A stretch of DNA of 64,000 bases from the NCBI GenBank assembly GCA_963696585.1, contig CAVOKW010000018.1, positions 1-64,000 on the forward strand, written 5' to 3'. Origin of the DNA: Parvibaculum sp963696585 (GTDB lineage: Bacteria; Pseudomonadota; Alphaproteobacteria; Parvibaculales; Parvibaculaceae). The notes under the pieces are model-generated. The model was not told the origin of the DNA, made no database searches, and was given only the letters and a program-made list of their open reading frames with translations. Made by a program: the position numbers and the translations under genes. Shown piece by piece: positions 24,698 to 33,210 of the stretch (position 1 is the first letter of the stretch; each line of letters opens with the position of its first letter).

Positions 24698-25381
24698 CGT
24701 TCTCCAAACCGACTGCTATTGTCGTTCCTTCGGGTCCGAGCAGGTCAGGCTTCTCTTTGACGACCTGTTTACCTTACTCCGTTGCCGGAGCATTTCTCGA
24801 ACGAGGGGACGGCACCGCGGTGCCCGCCAGAGCCCGATGTCAACCGACACCTGGGCGTTAATAAATTCTCAATCGTGAGCCGGAACTAACACACAGATTC
24901 GGGCACGACAATGCTCTGTCGGCACACCTGCGACAAAAATCTTCTATGTCATTGTCACACAATCGTTTTTAGCCTGCGACATATTGGAAATTATGGACTT
25001 TTTATGGGATTTTATTGATGCTGCGGCGCGAAAAAGTGCATGGGGCACAGAGCCTTTTTGCGTTAACGAAGCGACTCATTTGTGCGCTTTCAAGCCGTCG
25101 CGGCGGGCATGATCAATGCGTGCATATTGTTAGTATTGCTGTGCTGACAGCATCTATTTGCGCGCCGCGTGTCATGATCGAGGGCGATTTCAGTCCAAAG
25201 TGACGCAACCTATTCCGGTCAGTGCCGCTGACCCACTTGCCGCAGGTTTTATTTGCTCCGTGTACTGCGTTTTTTTCCTGAAGGATCAACACCCTGTCTG
25301 GCGATTGATCCCTATACGGATGACATCGTGCAACAAGCGATCATCTCCTTCCGGCACGCCCATCGTGAAATGCTGGTTTGG
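24698..25381. other. Large intergenic region, no gene found
   Basis: This stretch of about 680 bp separates the cell wall hydrolase and ppdK. The 5' part must hold the hydrolase promoter. It contains a perfect 14-bp palindrome GGCACCGCGGTGCC at 24811-24824. Its middle is more AT-rich than surrounding genes (for example 24950-25010). Open frames here are short and have no recognisable protein features. I see no tRNA, riboswitch or repeat family member. A small RNA cannot be excluded. Confidence 0.5.
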
Positions 25382-25423
25382 CAAAACAAAATGCCGCCCT
25401 GCCCGGTCGGGGCAAAGGCGGCA
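25382..25423 (-). terminator. Rho-independent terminator of ppdK
   Basis: Read on the minus strand, TGCCGCC and GGCGGCA form a 7-bp stem with an inner GC-rich hairpin, followed directly by a T-rich run (TTTTGTTTTG). It begins 30 bp after the ppdK stop. Confidence 0.75.
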
Positions 25424-25453
25424 CTTCAGAACATCCTTGCCAGCAGGGTCGGC

Positions 25454-28135
25454 TTACTTGCCCTTGGCGGCAAAGGCGATGGCGGCCTGGGCGGCTGCCA
25501 GACGGGCAATCGGCACGCGATAGGGCGAGCAGGACACATAGGTCAGGCCGACTTCCTCACAAAAGGCGATGGAGGCCGGGTCGCCGCCATGTTCGCCACA
25601 AATGCCGAGCTTGATGTCGGGCCTTGTCGACCGGCCCCGCTCGGCCGCCATGCGAACGAGTTCGCCCACGCCTTCCCGGTCCAGCGAGACAAACGGGTCT
25701 TGCGTGATGATCTTCTTGCCGAGATAGGTGCCAAGGAAGTTCGCCGCATCATCGCGGCTGATGCCGAAGGTCGTCTGGGTGAGATCGTTTGTGCCGAAGG
25801 AGAAGAACTCGCCGGCTTCAGCGATTTCAGCGGCCATGAGGGCGGCGCGCGGCAGCTCGATCATCGTGCCGATGGAATAGTCGAGTGTCTCGCCCTTTTC
25901 TTTCTCGACAGCCTGCGCTACCGCAATGATGCGGGCCTTGAGCCAATCAAGTTCGCTCTTCATGGCAACCAGTGGCACCATGATTTCCGGGATGACAGGC
26001 GCGCCTGTCACCTTGGCGGCGAGAAGTGCCGCCTCGAAAATGGCGCGGGCCTGCATCTCGTAGATTTCCGGGTAGGAAATGCCGAGACGGCAGCCACGAT
26101 GACCAAGCATGGGGTTGAACTCGGCCAGCTCATGCAGGCGATGGGTGAGTTTTTCGGCCGACATGCCGGTGTCGCGCGCCACGGTGACGATTTCCTCTTC
26201 CGTCTTGGGCAGGAACTCGTGCAGCGGCGGATCAAGCAGACGGATCGTGACGGGCAGGCCCGACATGATTTCAAAGAGCTGACGGAAATCGTCGCGCTGC
26301 ATCGGCAGGATCTTGTCGAGCGGGGCTTTGCGGCCCTTTTCATCATCGGCCAGAATCATCTGGCGCACGGCGACAATGCGGGTTTCGTCAAAGAACATGT
26401 GTTCAGTGCGGCAGAGGCCAATGCCTTCTGCGCCAAACTTGCGCGCCGTCTGCGCATCCATCGGCGTTTCGGCATTGGTGCGAACCCGCATCCGGCGATG
26501 CTTGTCGGCCCAGACCATGAGCTTGGCAAAATCGCCCGAGAGTTCCGGCTGGAGCATCGGCACTTCGCCAAGGATCACCTGGCCCGTCGAGCCATCAACC
26601 GTGATGATGTCGCCCTTTTTGATGGTGACGCCTGTGGCGGTGAATTGTTCGGCCTTGTAGTCGATGCGCAATGTGCCGGCCCCCGACACGCAGGGGCGGC
26701 CCATGCCGCGCGCAACCACGGCTGCGTGGCTCGTCATGCCGCCCCGCGCCGTCAGAATGGCGGCGGCGGAATGCATGCCCTTGATGTCTTCGGGGCTGGT
26801 TTCGACACGCACCAGAATGACATTGTGGCCTTCGGCTTTGAGGGCGGCGGCTTCGTCGGAGCTGAAGACGACCTCGCCGGATGCCGCGCCGGGCGAGGCG
26901 GCAAGACCCGTCGCGATGACCTGACGCCTGGCTTCCGGATCGAGCGTTGGATGGAGCAACTGGTCGAGCGAGGCGGGATCGACGCGGGCAATCGCCGTCT
27001 TCTCGTCGATCAGGCCCTCCTCCACCATGTCAACGGCGATGCGGATGGCGGCTTTCGCCGTGCGCTTGCCGCTGCGGGTTTGCAGCATCCAGAGCTTGCC
27101 TTCCTGCACGGTGAACTCGACATCCTGCATGTCGCGGTAATGGCTTTCGAGCCGCGCGAAAACGCCGGAGAGTTCGCTGAAAGCAGCAGGCATTGCTTCT
27201 TCCATCGAAGGCATCTTGTCGCCCAGTTCGAGACGCGCCCTGGCGGTCAGCGATTGCGGTGTGCGGATGCCGGCCACCACATCCTCGCCCTGCGCATTGA
27301 CGAGGAACTCGCCGTAAAGCGCGCGCTCGCCGGTTGAGGGATTGCGCGTGAAGGCAACGCCCGTGGCGCTGGTGTCGCCCATATTGCCAAACACCATGGC
27401 CTGCACATTGACGGCCGTGCCCCAGCTTTCGGGAATGTCGTGCAGGCGGCGATAGATTTCGGCGCGCGCATTGCGCCATGAACCGAAGACGGCGCCAATC
27501 GCGCCCCAAAGCTGCTCATGCACATTTTGCGGGAAGGGATTGCCGAGATGTTCATCGACGCATTTCTTGTAGCGCTCGATCACATCCTTCCAGTCATCGG
27601 CCGACATTTCCGTGTCGAGGACATATTCATGCTCCTCTTTGTAGTATTCCAGAATGTCCTCGAAATTGTGGTGATCGACTTCGAGCACGACATCGGAATA
27701 CATCTGGATGAAGCGGCGATAGCTGTCATAGGCAAAGCGCTTGTCACCGGACTTGGCGGCGAGACCTTCGACCGTTTCATCGTTGAGGCCGAGATTGAGC
27801 ACCGTGTCCATCATGCCGGGCATGGAGGCGCGCGCACCCGACCGCACCGAAACGAGCAACGGGTTCATGGCATCGCCAAAGCGCATGCCGACGCTTTTGC
27901 CAATGGCGGCAAGCGCGGCTTCGACCTGCGCGGTCAAGCCATCGGGATAGTTGCGGTCATTGGCGTAAAAGGCGGTGCAGACTTCGGTCGTGATCGTGAA
28001 GCCGGGCGGCACCGGCAGGCCGATATTCGACATCTCGGCGAGGTTTGCGCCTTTACCGCCGAGTAGATTGCGAAGGCTCGCATCGCCTTCCGCCTTGCCG
28101 TCACCGAAAGAATAGACCCACTTGTGCTCAGCCAT
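25454..28135 (-). CDS. ppdK: Pyruvate phosphate dikinase
   Basis: An 893-residue enzyme interconverting pyruvate, ATP and phosphate with PEP, AMP and pyrophosphate. The N-terminal ATP-grasp domain starts at LLGGKGANLAEMSNIGLPVP. The phosphohistidine domain has GGMTSHAAVVARGMGRPCVS, with the catalytic His near residue 468. The C-terminal PEP/pyruvate barrel ends with LGICGEHGGDPASIAF, containing the acid-base Cys. ATG 28135 has AGAGG 8 bp upstream. It is the last gene of the sppA-like to ppdK minus-strand series and has its own terminator. A 194-bp repeat-filled gap separates it from glyS. Confidence 0.97.
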   Translation of the reverse strand: MAEHKWVYSFGDGKAEGDASLRNLLGGKGANLAEMSNIGLPVPPGFTITTEVCTAFYANDRNYPDGLTAQVEAALAAIGKSVGMRFGDAMNPLLVSVRSGARASMPGMMDTVLNLGLNDETVEGLAAKSGDKRFAYDSYRRFIQMYSDVVLEVDHHNFEDILEYYKEEHEYVLDTEMSADDWKDVIERYKKCVDEHLGNPFPQNVHEQLWGAIGAVFGSWRNARAEIYRRLHDIPESWGTAVNVQAMVFGNMGDTSATGVAFTRNPSTGERALYGEFLVNAQGEDVVAGIRTPQSLTARARLELGDKMPSMEEAMPAAFSELSGVFARLESHYRDMQDVEFTVQEGKLWMLQTRSGKRTAKAAIRIAVDMVEEGLIDEKTAIARVDPASLDQLLHPTLDPEARRQVIATGLAASPGAASGEVVFSSDEAAALKAEGHNVILVRVETSPEDIKGMHSAAAILTARGGMTSHAAVVARGMGRPCVSGAGTLRIDYKAEQFTATGVTIKKGDIITVDGSTGQVILGEVPMLQPELSGDFAKLMVWADKHRRMRVRTNAETPMDAQTARKFGAEGIGLCRTEHMFFDETRIVAVRQMILADDEKGRKAPLDKILPMQRDDFRQLFEIMSGLPVTIRLLDPPLHEFLPKTEEEIVTVARDTGMSAEKLTHRLHELAEFNPMLGHRGCRLGISYPEIYEMQARAIFEAALLAAKVTGAPVIPEIMVPLVAMKSELDWLKARIIAVAQAVEKEKGETLDYSIGTMIELPRAALMAAEIAEAGEFFSFGTNDLTQTTFGISRDDAANFLGTYLGKKIITQDPFVSLDREGVGELVRMAAERGRSTRPDIKLGICGEHGGDPASIAFCEEVGLTYVSCSPYRVPIARLAAAQAAIAFAAKGK

Positions 28136-28174
28136 GCTCGTGCCTCTATACGGGATCGACTACTTATTTTTACA

Positions 28175-28311
28175 CGTCATGGCCCGGCTTGTCCGGGCCA
28201 TCCACGACTTATTATGACCGCCATGACCCGGTATGTCCGGATCATCCACGACTATGTTTTTTCCCGGTCGTTCTGAAGACGTGGATGCCCCGCCTGAAGC
28301 GGGGCATGACG
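28175..28311. repeat. Three adjacent palindromic REP-like units
   Basis: Unit 1 (28175-28207) begins CGTCATGGCCCGGCTTGTCC and pairs GGCCCGG with CCGGGCC. Unit 2 (28216-28252) is a diverged copy (CCATGACCCGG...TCCGGATCATCCACGAC). Unit 3 (28281-28311) is GTGGATGCCCCGCCTGAAGC plus its return arm GGGGCATGACG. Unit 3 is the inverse of the second palindrome of the 61-kb tandem array and matches the copy at 50643-50673. They fill the gap between ppdK and glyS. Confidence 0.85.
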
Positions 28312-28329
28312 ACCGAGTGTGCGTCGAGC

Positions 28330-30633
28330 CTAGCCCTCGACTTTCGAAAAATCCGCGACCGTGTGCAGCGAATTGCGGATTTGCGCGAGCAGGCGCAAGC
28401 GATTGACGCGCACCTTCGCGTCTTCCGCATTGACTGTCACCTTGTCGAAAAACGCATCGACCGGCGCGCGCAGTCTGGCGAGTGCGGCCATGGCGGCGGC
28501 GAAGTCTTCTTCGGCCACCGCCTTTGCTGCGGCGACCGTCGCCGTGGTGACGGCTTGCGCCAGCGCCTTTTCCTCCGGCTCAACAAGCAGGCTTGCATCC
28601 GGCGCGCCGTCAAAAGTGGTCGCGTCTTTTTTCTCCTCGATGCGGAGAATGTTCACCGCGCGTTTGTAACCCGCCAGCAGGGTCGCGCCGTCATCCGTGC
28701 TGAGAAAATCGGAGAGTGCCTCGACGCGCTTGACGATGAGCACGAGATCGTCCTGACCTTCGAGTGCGAAGACGGCATCAACGAGATCATGCCGCGCGCC
28801 GCGATCACGCAGATAGACTTTCAGGCGGTCGGCGAAGAAGGCGAGGAGATCGCGCATAACGACAGGTCCAGCGCCATGCCACTGCCAGCCCGTCCGAGAA
28901 TAAATCGTCATACAATCGGACAAAGCAGCTTTCAGTGGCAGGCTCAGCCCTGGCTCAATAAGTATTCTCGCAATTCCCAAGGCCGCACGACGCAATGCAA
29001 ACGGGTCTTTCGAGCCTGTCGGCTTTTCATCAATCGCCCAGAAGCCCGCCAGCGTATCGAGCTTGTCGGCCAGGGCGACGACCTTGCCGAGCGGCGTAGA
29101 GGGCACGCTGTCGGTCGGGCCGAGCGGCGAATAATGCTCCGCAATCGCCTGCGCAATGTCATCATCAAGCCCGTCATTGCGCGCATAATAAGCGCCCATC
29201 AGGCCCTGCAATTCGGGGAACTCGCCGACCATGCCCGTCGTCAGATCGGCCTTGCAGAGTTCGCCCGCAATCTGGGCTTTCGCCGCAAATTCTTCCATGT
29301 CATGCCCGGACTTGATCCGGGCACCCAGGGGCTGCTCGCTCCCTGCTTTGTCGCTCTGGATTGTCGGCCCCCTTTGGTCAAGAGAGGGCCCGGCAATGAC
29401 AGGTTGGGTGGAGGCGATGACATAGGGTGCCAGTTCACGCGCGAGCTTGCCGATGCGCATGGCCTTGTCATGCACGCTGCCGAGCTTGGCGTGGAAGACA
29501 ACCTCTTTCAGCCTCGGCAAGCGGCTTGTGAGCGTCTGCTTCTTGTCCTGCTCCCAGAGGAAGCGGGCATCGGAAAAGCGGGCGCGCAGCACGCGCTCAT
29601 TGCCGTTCACAATCGCCTTGCCGCCATCTTCCGCGATGAGATTGGCGATGACGATGAAGCGCGGCGCGAGACGGCCATCCTTCGAGACGGCGCTTTGCGC
29701 CTCCTCAGGATGAGGAGCGTTTTGGGTTGATCTGTTTTTTTGATCCTCACCCTGAGGAGACCGCGTAGCGGTCGTCTCGAAGGGTGCTGTCAGCGCGAAA
29801 TATTTCTGGTTGGCGCGCATGGTGGAGGTCAAAACCTCCTGCGGCACGCTCATGAACTGATCGTCGATCCTGCCGAGGAGCGGCACGGGCCATTCAACGA
29901 GCCCCGCAACTTCATGCAGCAGCGCCTCATCTTCAAAGAGCTTGAGGCCGGCATCCGCCGCCAGCTTCAACGCCCCCTCATGAATGAGCCTGGCGCGTTC
30001 GCCCGCATCGAGCACGACAAAAGCCTTGCGCAGCTTGGCTTCATAATCGGCAAAGCCCGTCACCGCGAAAGCATCGGGCGCCATGAAGCGATGGCCGCGT
30101 GTCGTGTTGCCGGATTTGATGCCGTCGATTTCGAGCGGCACGACCGCGCCATCAAGCAGGCAGATGATCGAATGCAGCGGTCGCACCCAGCGCAATTCGT
30201 GGCGGCCTGAGCGCATGGATTTGGGCCAGGGGAAATCACGCACGACCTGCGGCACGATCCCGGCAATCAGCTCGGCGGTGGGGCGGCCTTTTTTCTCGGT
30301 CAGCGCGATATAGAAAGCGCCTTTCTTGTCGTCCTGCACCTGTGCCTGATCGATGTTGGTGAGACCAGCCGCGCGCAGAAAGCCGTCAATCGCCTGTTGT
30401 GGCGCACCGACCTTGGGGCCTTTGCGTTCTTCCTTCACATCGGGCGTCCTGTCCGGCAGGCCGTCAATGACGAGCGCGAGACGACGCGGCGTGGCAAAGG
30501 CGCGTGTGGCGCTCGCCTCAACGCCTGCGGCCTTCAAGGCATCGCCGATCATGCGGGCGAGATCTTCGCTCGCGCGTTTTTGCATGCGGGCCGGGATTTC
30601 TTCGGAGAAAAGTTCGAGGAGAAGCTCAGACAT
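28330..30633 (-). CDS. glyS: Glycyl-tRNA synthetase beta subunit with two repeat-derived insertions
   Basis: Beta subunit of the alpha2beta2 glycyl-tRNA synthetase; it binds the tRNA, while GlyQ activates glycine. The product has 767 residues, about 70-80 more than the usual ~690. The N-terminus MSELLLELFSEEIPARMQKR and the blocks GHRFMAPDAF, MRANQKYFAL, LCKADLTTGMVGEFPELQGL and the C-terminal DALR-like domain are standard. Between MRANQKYFALTAP and LAPRFIVIANL lies an extra ~35-residue stretch, and another follows LARELAPYVIAS. Both coincide with palindromic DNA repeats, and the frame is kept through both. ATG 30633 has GAGGGG upstream. It is downstream of glyQ across a repeat-filled gap. 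Confidence 0.95.
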   Translation of the reverse strand: MSELLLELFSEEIPARMQKRASEDLARMIGDALKAAGVEASATRAFATPRRLALVIDGLPDRTPDVKEERKGPKVGAPQQAIDGFLRAAGLTNIDQAQVQDDKKGAFYIALTEKKGRPTAELIAGIVPQVVRDFPWPKSMRSGRHELRWVRPLHSIICLLDGAVVPLEIDGIKSGNTTRGHRFMAPDAFAVTGFADYEAKLRKAFVVLDAGERARLIHEGALKLAADAGLKLFEDEALLHEVAGLVEWPVPLLGRIDDQFMSVPQEVLTSTMRANQKYFALTAPFETTATRSPQGEDQKNRSTQNAPHPEEAQSAVSKDGRLAPRFIVIANLIAEDGGKAIVNGNERVLRARFSDARFLWEQDKKQTLTSRLPRLKEVVFHAKLGSVHDKAMRIGKLARELAPYVIASTQPVIAGPSLDQRGPTIQSDKAGSEQPLGARIKSGHDMEEFAAKAQIAGELCKADLTTGMVGEFPELQGLMGAYYARNDGLDDDIAQAIAEHYSPLGPTDSVPSTPLGKVVALADKLDTLAGFWAIDEKPTGSKDPFALRRAALGIARILIEPGLSLPLKAALSDCMTIYSRTGWQWHGAGPVVMRDLLAFFADRLKVYLRDRGARHDLVDAVFALEGQDDLVLIVKRVEALSDFLSTDDGATLLAGYKRAVNILRIEEKKDATTFDGAPDASLLVEPEEKALAQAVTTATVAAAKAVAEEDFAAAMAALARLRAPVDAFFDKVTVNAEDAKVRVNRLRLLAQIRNSLHTVADFSKVEG
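29298..29401. repeat. Palindromic element inserted in-frame in glyS (copy 2)
   Basis: A 104-bp element with terminal arms TGTCATGCCCGG and CCGGCAATGACA. The right half on the minus strand carries GCCCGGATCAAGTCCGGGC followed by ATGACATG, 27 nt identical to the intergenic copy at 50795-50880. It encodes roughly residues 411-446 of GlyS (PVIAGPSLDQRGPTIQSDKA and on), a stretch absent from typical GlyS proteins. Confidence 0.88.
29677..29786. repeat. Palindromic element inserted in-frame in glyS (copy 1)
   Basis: A ~110-bp inverted repeat. The left arm is CATCCTTCGAGAC plus TCCTCAGGATGAGG; the right arm is CCTCACCCTGAGGA plus GTCTCGAAGGGTG; GC-rich mini-hairpins lie within each arm and a T-rich centre between them. 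It encodes about residues 283-319 of GlyS (FETTATRSPQGEDQKNRSTQ and on). The palindrome family is one I recall from intergenic DNA of other Hyphomicrobiales. There is no second copy in this window. Confidence 0.85.
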
Positions 30634-30654
30634 CAGCAAGACCCCTCACCCTGC

Positions 30655-30783
30655 CCTCTCCCCCGAGGGGAGAGGGTTCCAGAAAGATGGCGTTCCTGAG
30701 GTCCTCTCCCCCGAGGGGAGAGGGTTCCAGAAAGATGGCGTTCCTGAAGTCCGCTCCCCCAAGGGGAGAAGGTTCCGGAAAGA
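30655..30783 (+). repeat. 48-bp tandem repeat, about 2.7 copies, between glyQ and glyS
   Basis: Units start at 30655, 30703 and 30751. Each begins with the palindrome CCTCTCCCCCGAGGGGAGAGG (last copy diverged) and continues TTCCAGAAAGATGGCGTTCC. The first two copies are nearly identical. They lie in the 273-bp gap between the glyQ stop and the glyS start, so the operon transcript would carry three strong hairpins just before the glyS ribosome binding site. Confidence 0.88.
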
Positions 30784-30800
30784 ACCCGCCAAAAATACAT

Positions 30801-30876
30801 CTGTCGTCCCGGCACTTGTTGCCGGGACCGCTTTTCTGTGCCGCATGGACCCCGGCAACAAATCCCGGGATGACAG
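30801..30876. repeat. Palindromic repeat unit between glyQ and glyS
   Basis: Terminal arms CTGTCGTCCCGG and CCGGGATGACAG enclose two inner hairpins, CCCGGCA...TGCCGGG-like and CCCCGGCAACAAATCCCGGG. It resembles the element at 50709-50778, which has the same GATGACAG end. Together with the 48-bp array it fills the gap. Confidence 0.8.
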
Positions 30877-30906
30877 CCGAAGATGTGACAGCGGTCTTGA
30901 ACATCA

Positions 30907-31797
30907 TCACGCGACGGCTCCGGCGGCTGGCGTTTTCAGCCAGGCCTCAGCGCAGCCCTTGGCGAGCGCGCGGACGCGGCCGATATAGGCCTGACGTTCG
31001 GTCACCGAGATGACGCCACGCGCATCGAGCAGATTGAAATTGTGGCTTGCCTTGATGCACTGATCGTAAGCGGGCAGCGGCAGATTTTTTTCGAGCAGCG
31101 CGGCGCATTCTTTTTCTGCGTCTTCAAAATGCCGGAACAGCATTTGCGTATTGGCGAATTCGAAATTATGCGCGGAGAACTCCACCTCGGCCTGATGGAA
31201 GACATCGCCATAGGTCACCTTGTCGTCGCCCTTGGCGCCGTTGAAGTCGAGCTCATAGCCGTTGTCCACGCCCTGGATATACATGGCGAGGCGCTCCAGC
31301 CCGTAGGTCAGCTCGCCCGAAACGGGATTGCAGTCAAAGCCGCCGACCTGCTGGAAATATGTGAATTGCGAGACTTCCATGCCATCGCACCAGACTTCCC
31401 AGCCCAGACCCCAGGCACCGAGCGTCGGGCTTTCCCAATCATCCTCGACAAAGCGGATGTCGTGGTTCTTCGGGTCGATGCCGAGCTCGTAGAGGCTCTG
31501 GAGATATAGTTCCTGAAGATTGTCCGGGTTCGGCTTGAGGATGACCTGAAACTGGTAGTAGTGCTGAAAGCGGTTGGGGTTTTCGCCATAGCGGCCATCG
31601 GTCGGGCGGCGCGAGGGCTGCACATAGGCCGCTTTCCAGGGCTTGGGACCAAGGGCACGCAAGGTGGTTGCCGGATGGAAGGTGCCCGCGCCCATGGACA
31701 TGTCATAGGGCTGGAGAATCACACAGCCCTGACGCGCCCAGAAATCCTGCAAGGTGAGGATCAGGGACTGAAAAGAATGGTCGCGCTTCGCGGTCAT
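30907..31797 (-). CDS. glyQ: Glycyl-tRNA synthetase alpha subunit
   Basis: A 296-residue class II aminoacyl-tRNA synthetase catalytic subunit that makes glycyl-adenylate and charges tRNA-Gly with GlyS. Family blocks are FQSLILTLQDFWARQGCVIL, QPYDMSMGAGTFHPATTLRA, YVQPSRRPTDGRYGENPNR and GLGWEVWCDGMEVSQFTYFQ. Length is normal. It lies upstream of glyS on the same strand with a repeat-filled gap, and downstream of a small membrane protein and an S49 peptidase. Confidence 0.97.
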   Translation of the reverse strand: MTAKRDHSFQSLILTLQDFWARQGCVILQPYDMSMGAGTFHPATTLRALGPKPWKAAYVQPSRRPTDGRYGENPNRFQHYYQFQVILKPNPDNLQELYLQSLYELGIDPKNHDIRFVEDDWESPTLGAWGLGWEVWCDGMEVSQFTYFQQVGGFDCNPVSGELTYGLERLAMYIQGVDNGYELDFNGAKGDDKVTYGDVFHQAEVEFSAHNFEFANTQMLFRHFEDAEKECAALLEKNLPLPAYDQCIKASHNFNLLDARGVISVTERQAYIGRVRALAKGCAEAWLKTPAAGAVA

Positions 31798-31974
31798 GGC
31801 GCCCGATATGAATGAGGAATGAGGGGCGACGCCGCCCCGGACAAGGCGGGCGCAAATTAACCGCCCACCCCGGCAGGGTCAAGCAAGCCGGGTCGAGTGG
31901 GTGGATGTGAAATGAATACAGGCAAAGCGCGGCCCGCAACGGGGCACGCCGCAGTTCAACCGGGCCTGATCAGG

Positions 31975-32169
31975 TCAGCGGGCGTCCCAGCGATTCGACG
32001 GCACATAGACACCGTTTTCTTCGCGCAACGTGCCAAGGTCACGCGGCTCCTGACGGGGTGTGCGGGCACGGGCAAAGACCTGACGCTGCCGCTCAGCGGC
32101 CGCAGACATGGCGCGATAAGCCGAATAGCAGGCGGCAACGAGAAGGGCAGCAAATACAAATTTCGTCAT
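31975..32169 (-). CDS. Small single-pass membrane protein
   Basis: A 64-residue protein starting MTKFVFAALLVAACYSAYRA, with one N-terminal hydrophobic helix and then a basic, charged tail (AERQRQVFARARTPRQEPRD) ending LREENGVYVPSNRWDAR. Hyphomicrobiales often have a similar small protein between the S49 peptidase gene and glyQ, with a tail of the LVxDPxTGxY type. ATG 32169 has GAGGG about 9 bp upstream. The frame extends to 32235 but without support. Function unknown. Confidence 0.6.
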   Translation of the reverse strand: MTKFVFAALLVAACYSAYRAMSAAAERQRQVFARARTPRQEPRDLGTLREENGVYVPSNRWDAR

Positions 32170-32213
32170 GAGAGCATCCCTCACATAAGGGCGGTGTCCC
32201 GCTGGTAGACGTA

Positions 32214-33119
32214 TTAAAGTCCAAATCGAAGCCAAAGGGAACGCTTCTCTATGGCAGAAATGAGACCATCAGCAAAATTTGTCGCAATTTCCGGGCCAGA
32301 TGTGGCTTCCAGCACCTCCTGCCCGCCATGGTGACGCGACGACAGCCCGCCCAGACGCCACCAGGGCTTCTTGCCGCCGACCTCCTTGAGCACCACATCC
32401 TTGCCGAACTTGTCGCGCAGAACCGCGCGCAGGTCGCCGATTCCATCGATCAGACCACGGGCGAGCGCACCCCCGGCCGCCCAGAACGCGCCGGTGAACA
32501 GCTCGTCGCCGCCTTTGAGGCGGTCGCCACGGCTGGTCCTGACGAGTGATTTGAAGCTTTCATGGACTTCGGACTGAAGCGCCAGAAGGTGCGCCACATC
32601 ATCGGGGTTTTCAGGCTGGAACGGATCCAGCATCCCTTTATTGGCGCCTGTGGTATGGACGCGACGTTCCACACCCAGCTTGCGCATGGCCTCGGTAAAA
32701 CCAAAGCCTGCCGAGATCACGCCAATCGAACCGATGATCGAGCTGTCATCAGCATAAATCTCGTCACCCGCGCAGGCGAGCATGTAGCCGCCTGAAGCGG
32801 CCACATCTTCGGCAAAAACATAGACCGGCAATTCGTTCTCTTGTGCCAGCGCCCGGATGCGTTTGAAGATCAGCGAGGACTGAACAGGCGAGCCGCCCGG
32901 CGAATTGATGACCAGCGCCACGGCCTTGATGCGCTTCATCTCGAAGGCGGCATCGAGTGCGTCTTCAATGGCGGCGAGATTGAGCCCGCCACGCAAGGGC
33001 TGGCTCGCGCCAATGACGCCAGAGAGCCGCACAACGGCGACGCGTGGCCTTGGCTCCCAATCCGGCGCAATGCGCTTCATGGTGGCGGCGGGGAGGATAC
33101 GTCCGAGTGTGTTTTTCAT
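32214..33119 (-). CDS. S49 family signal peptide peptidase-like serine protease
   Basis: A 301-residue SppA/SohB-type protease. The core VAVVRLSGVIG, INSPGGSPVQSSLIFKRIR, VYVFAEDVAASGGYMLACAG and YADDSSIIGSIGVI is conserved; the nucleophilic Ser is in ASGGY. A single domain of this size is typical of short SppA proteins. There is no clear N-terminal transmembrane helix, so it may be cytosolic or peripherally bound. Family members degrade released signal peptides or membrane fragments. It is the first gene of the minus-strand series to ppdK. Confidence 0.9.
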   Translation of the reverse strand: MKNTLGRILPAATMKRIAPDWEPRPRVAVVRLSGVIGASQPLRGGLNLAAIEDALDAAFEMKRIKAVALVINSPGGSPVQSSLIFKRIRALAQENELPVYVFAEDVAASGGYMLACAGDEIYADDSSIIGSIGVISAGFGFTEAMRKLGVERRVHTTGANKGMLDPFQPENPDDVAHLLALQSEVHESFKSLVRTSRGDRLKGGDELFTGAFWAAGGALARGLIDGIGDLRAVLRDKFGKDVVLKEVGGKKPWWRLGGLSSRHHGGQEVLEATSGPEIATNFADGLISAIEKRSLWLRFGL

Positions 33120-33210
33120 CCGCTATAGATATGAACAGCGCAGGCGAAGGGCAAGGCGGCTTATGCCCTGCCCTTCATATATTGCGCGGTGTTCAATCAT
33201 TGTAAGGTGT

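Noticed and set aside
24811..24824. Perfect palindrome GGCACCGCGGTGCC
   Set aside because: Short GC-rich palindromes are expected at this base composition; no adjacent regulator.
25253..27337. Long open frame (694 codons) antisense to ppdK
   Set aside because: A by-product of GC-rich codon use on the ppdK strand; no protein family resemblance and ppdK is certain.
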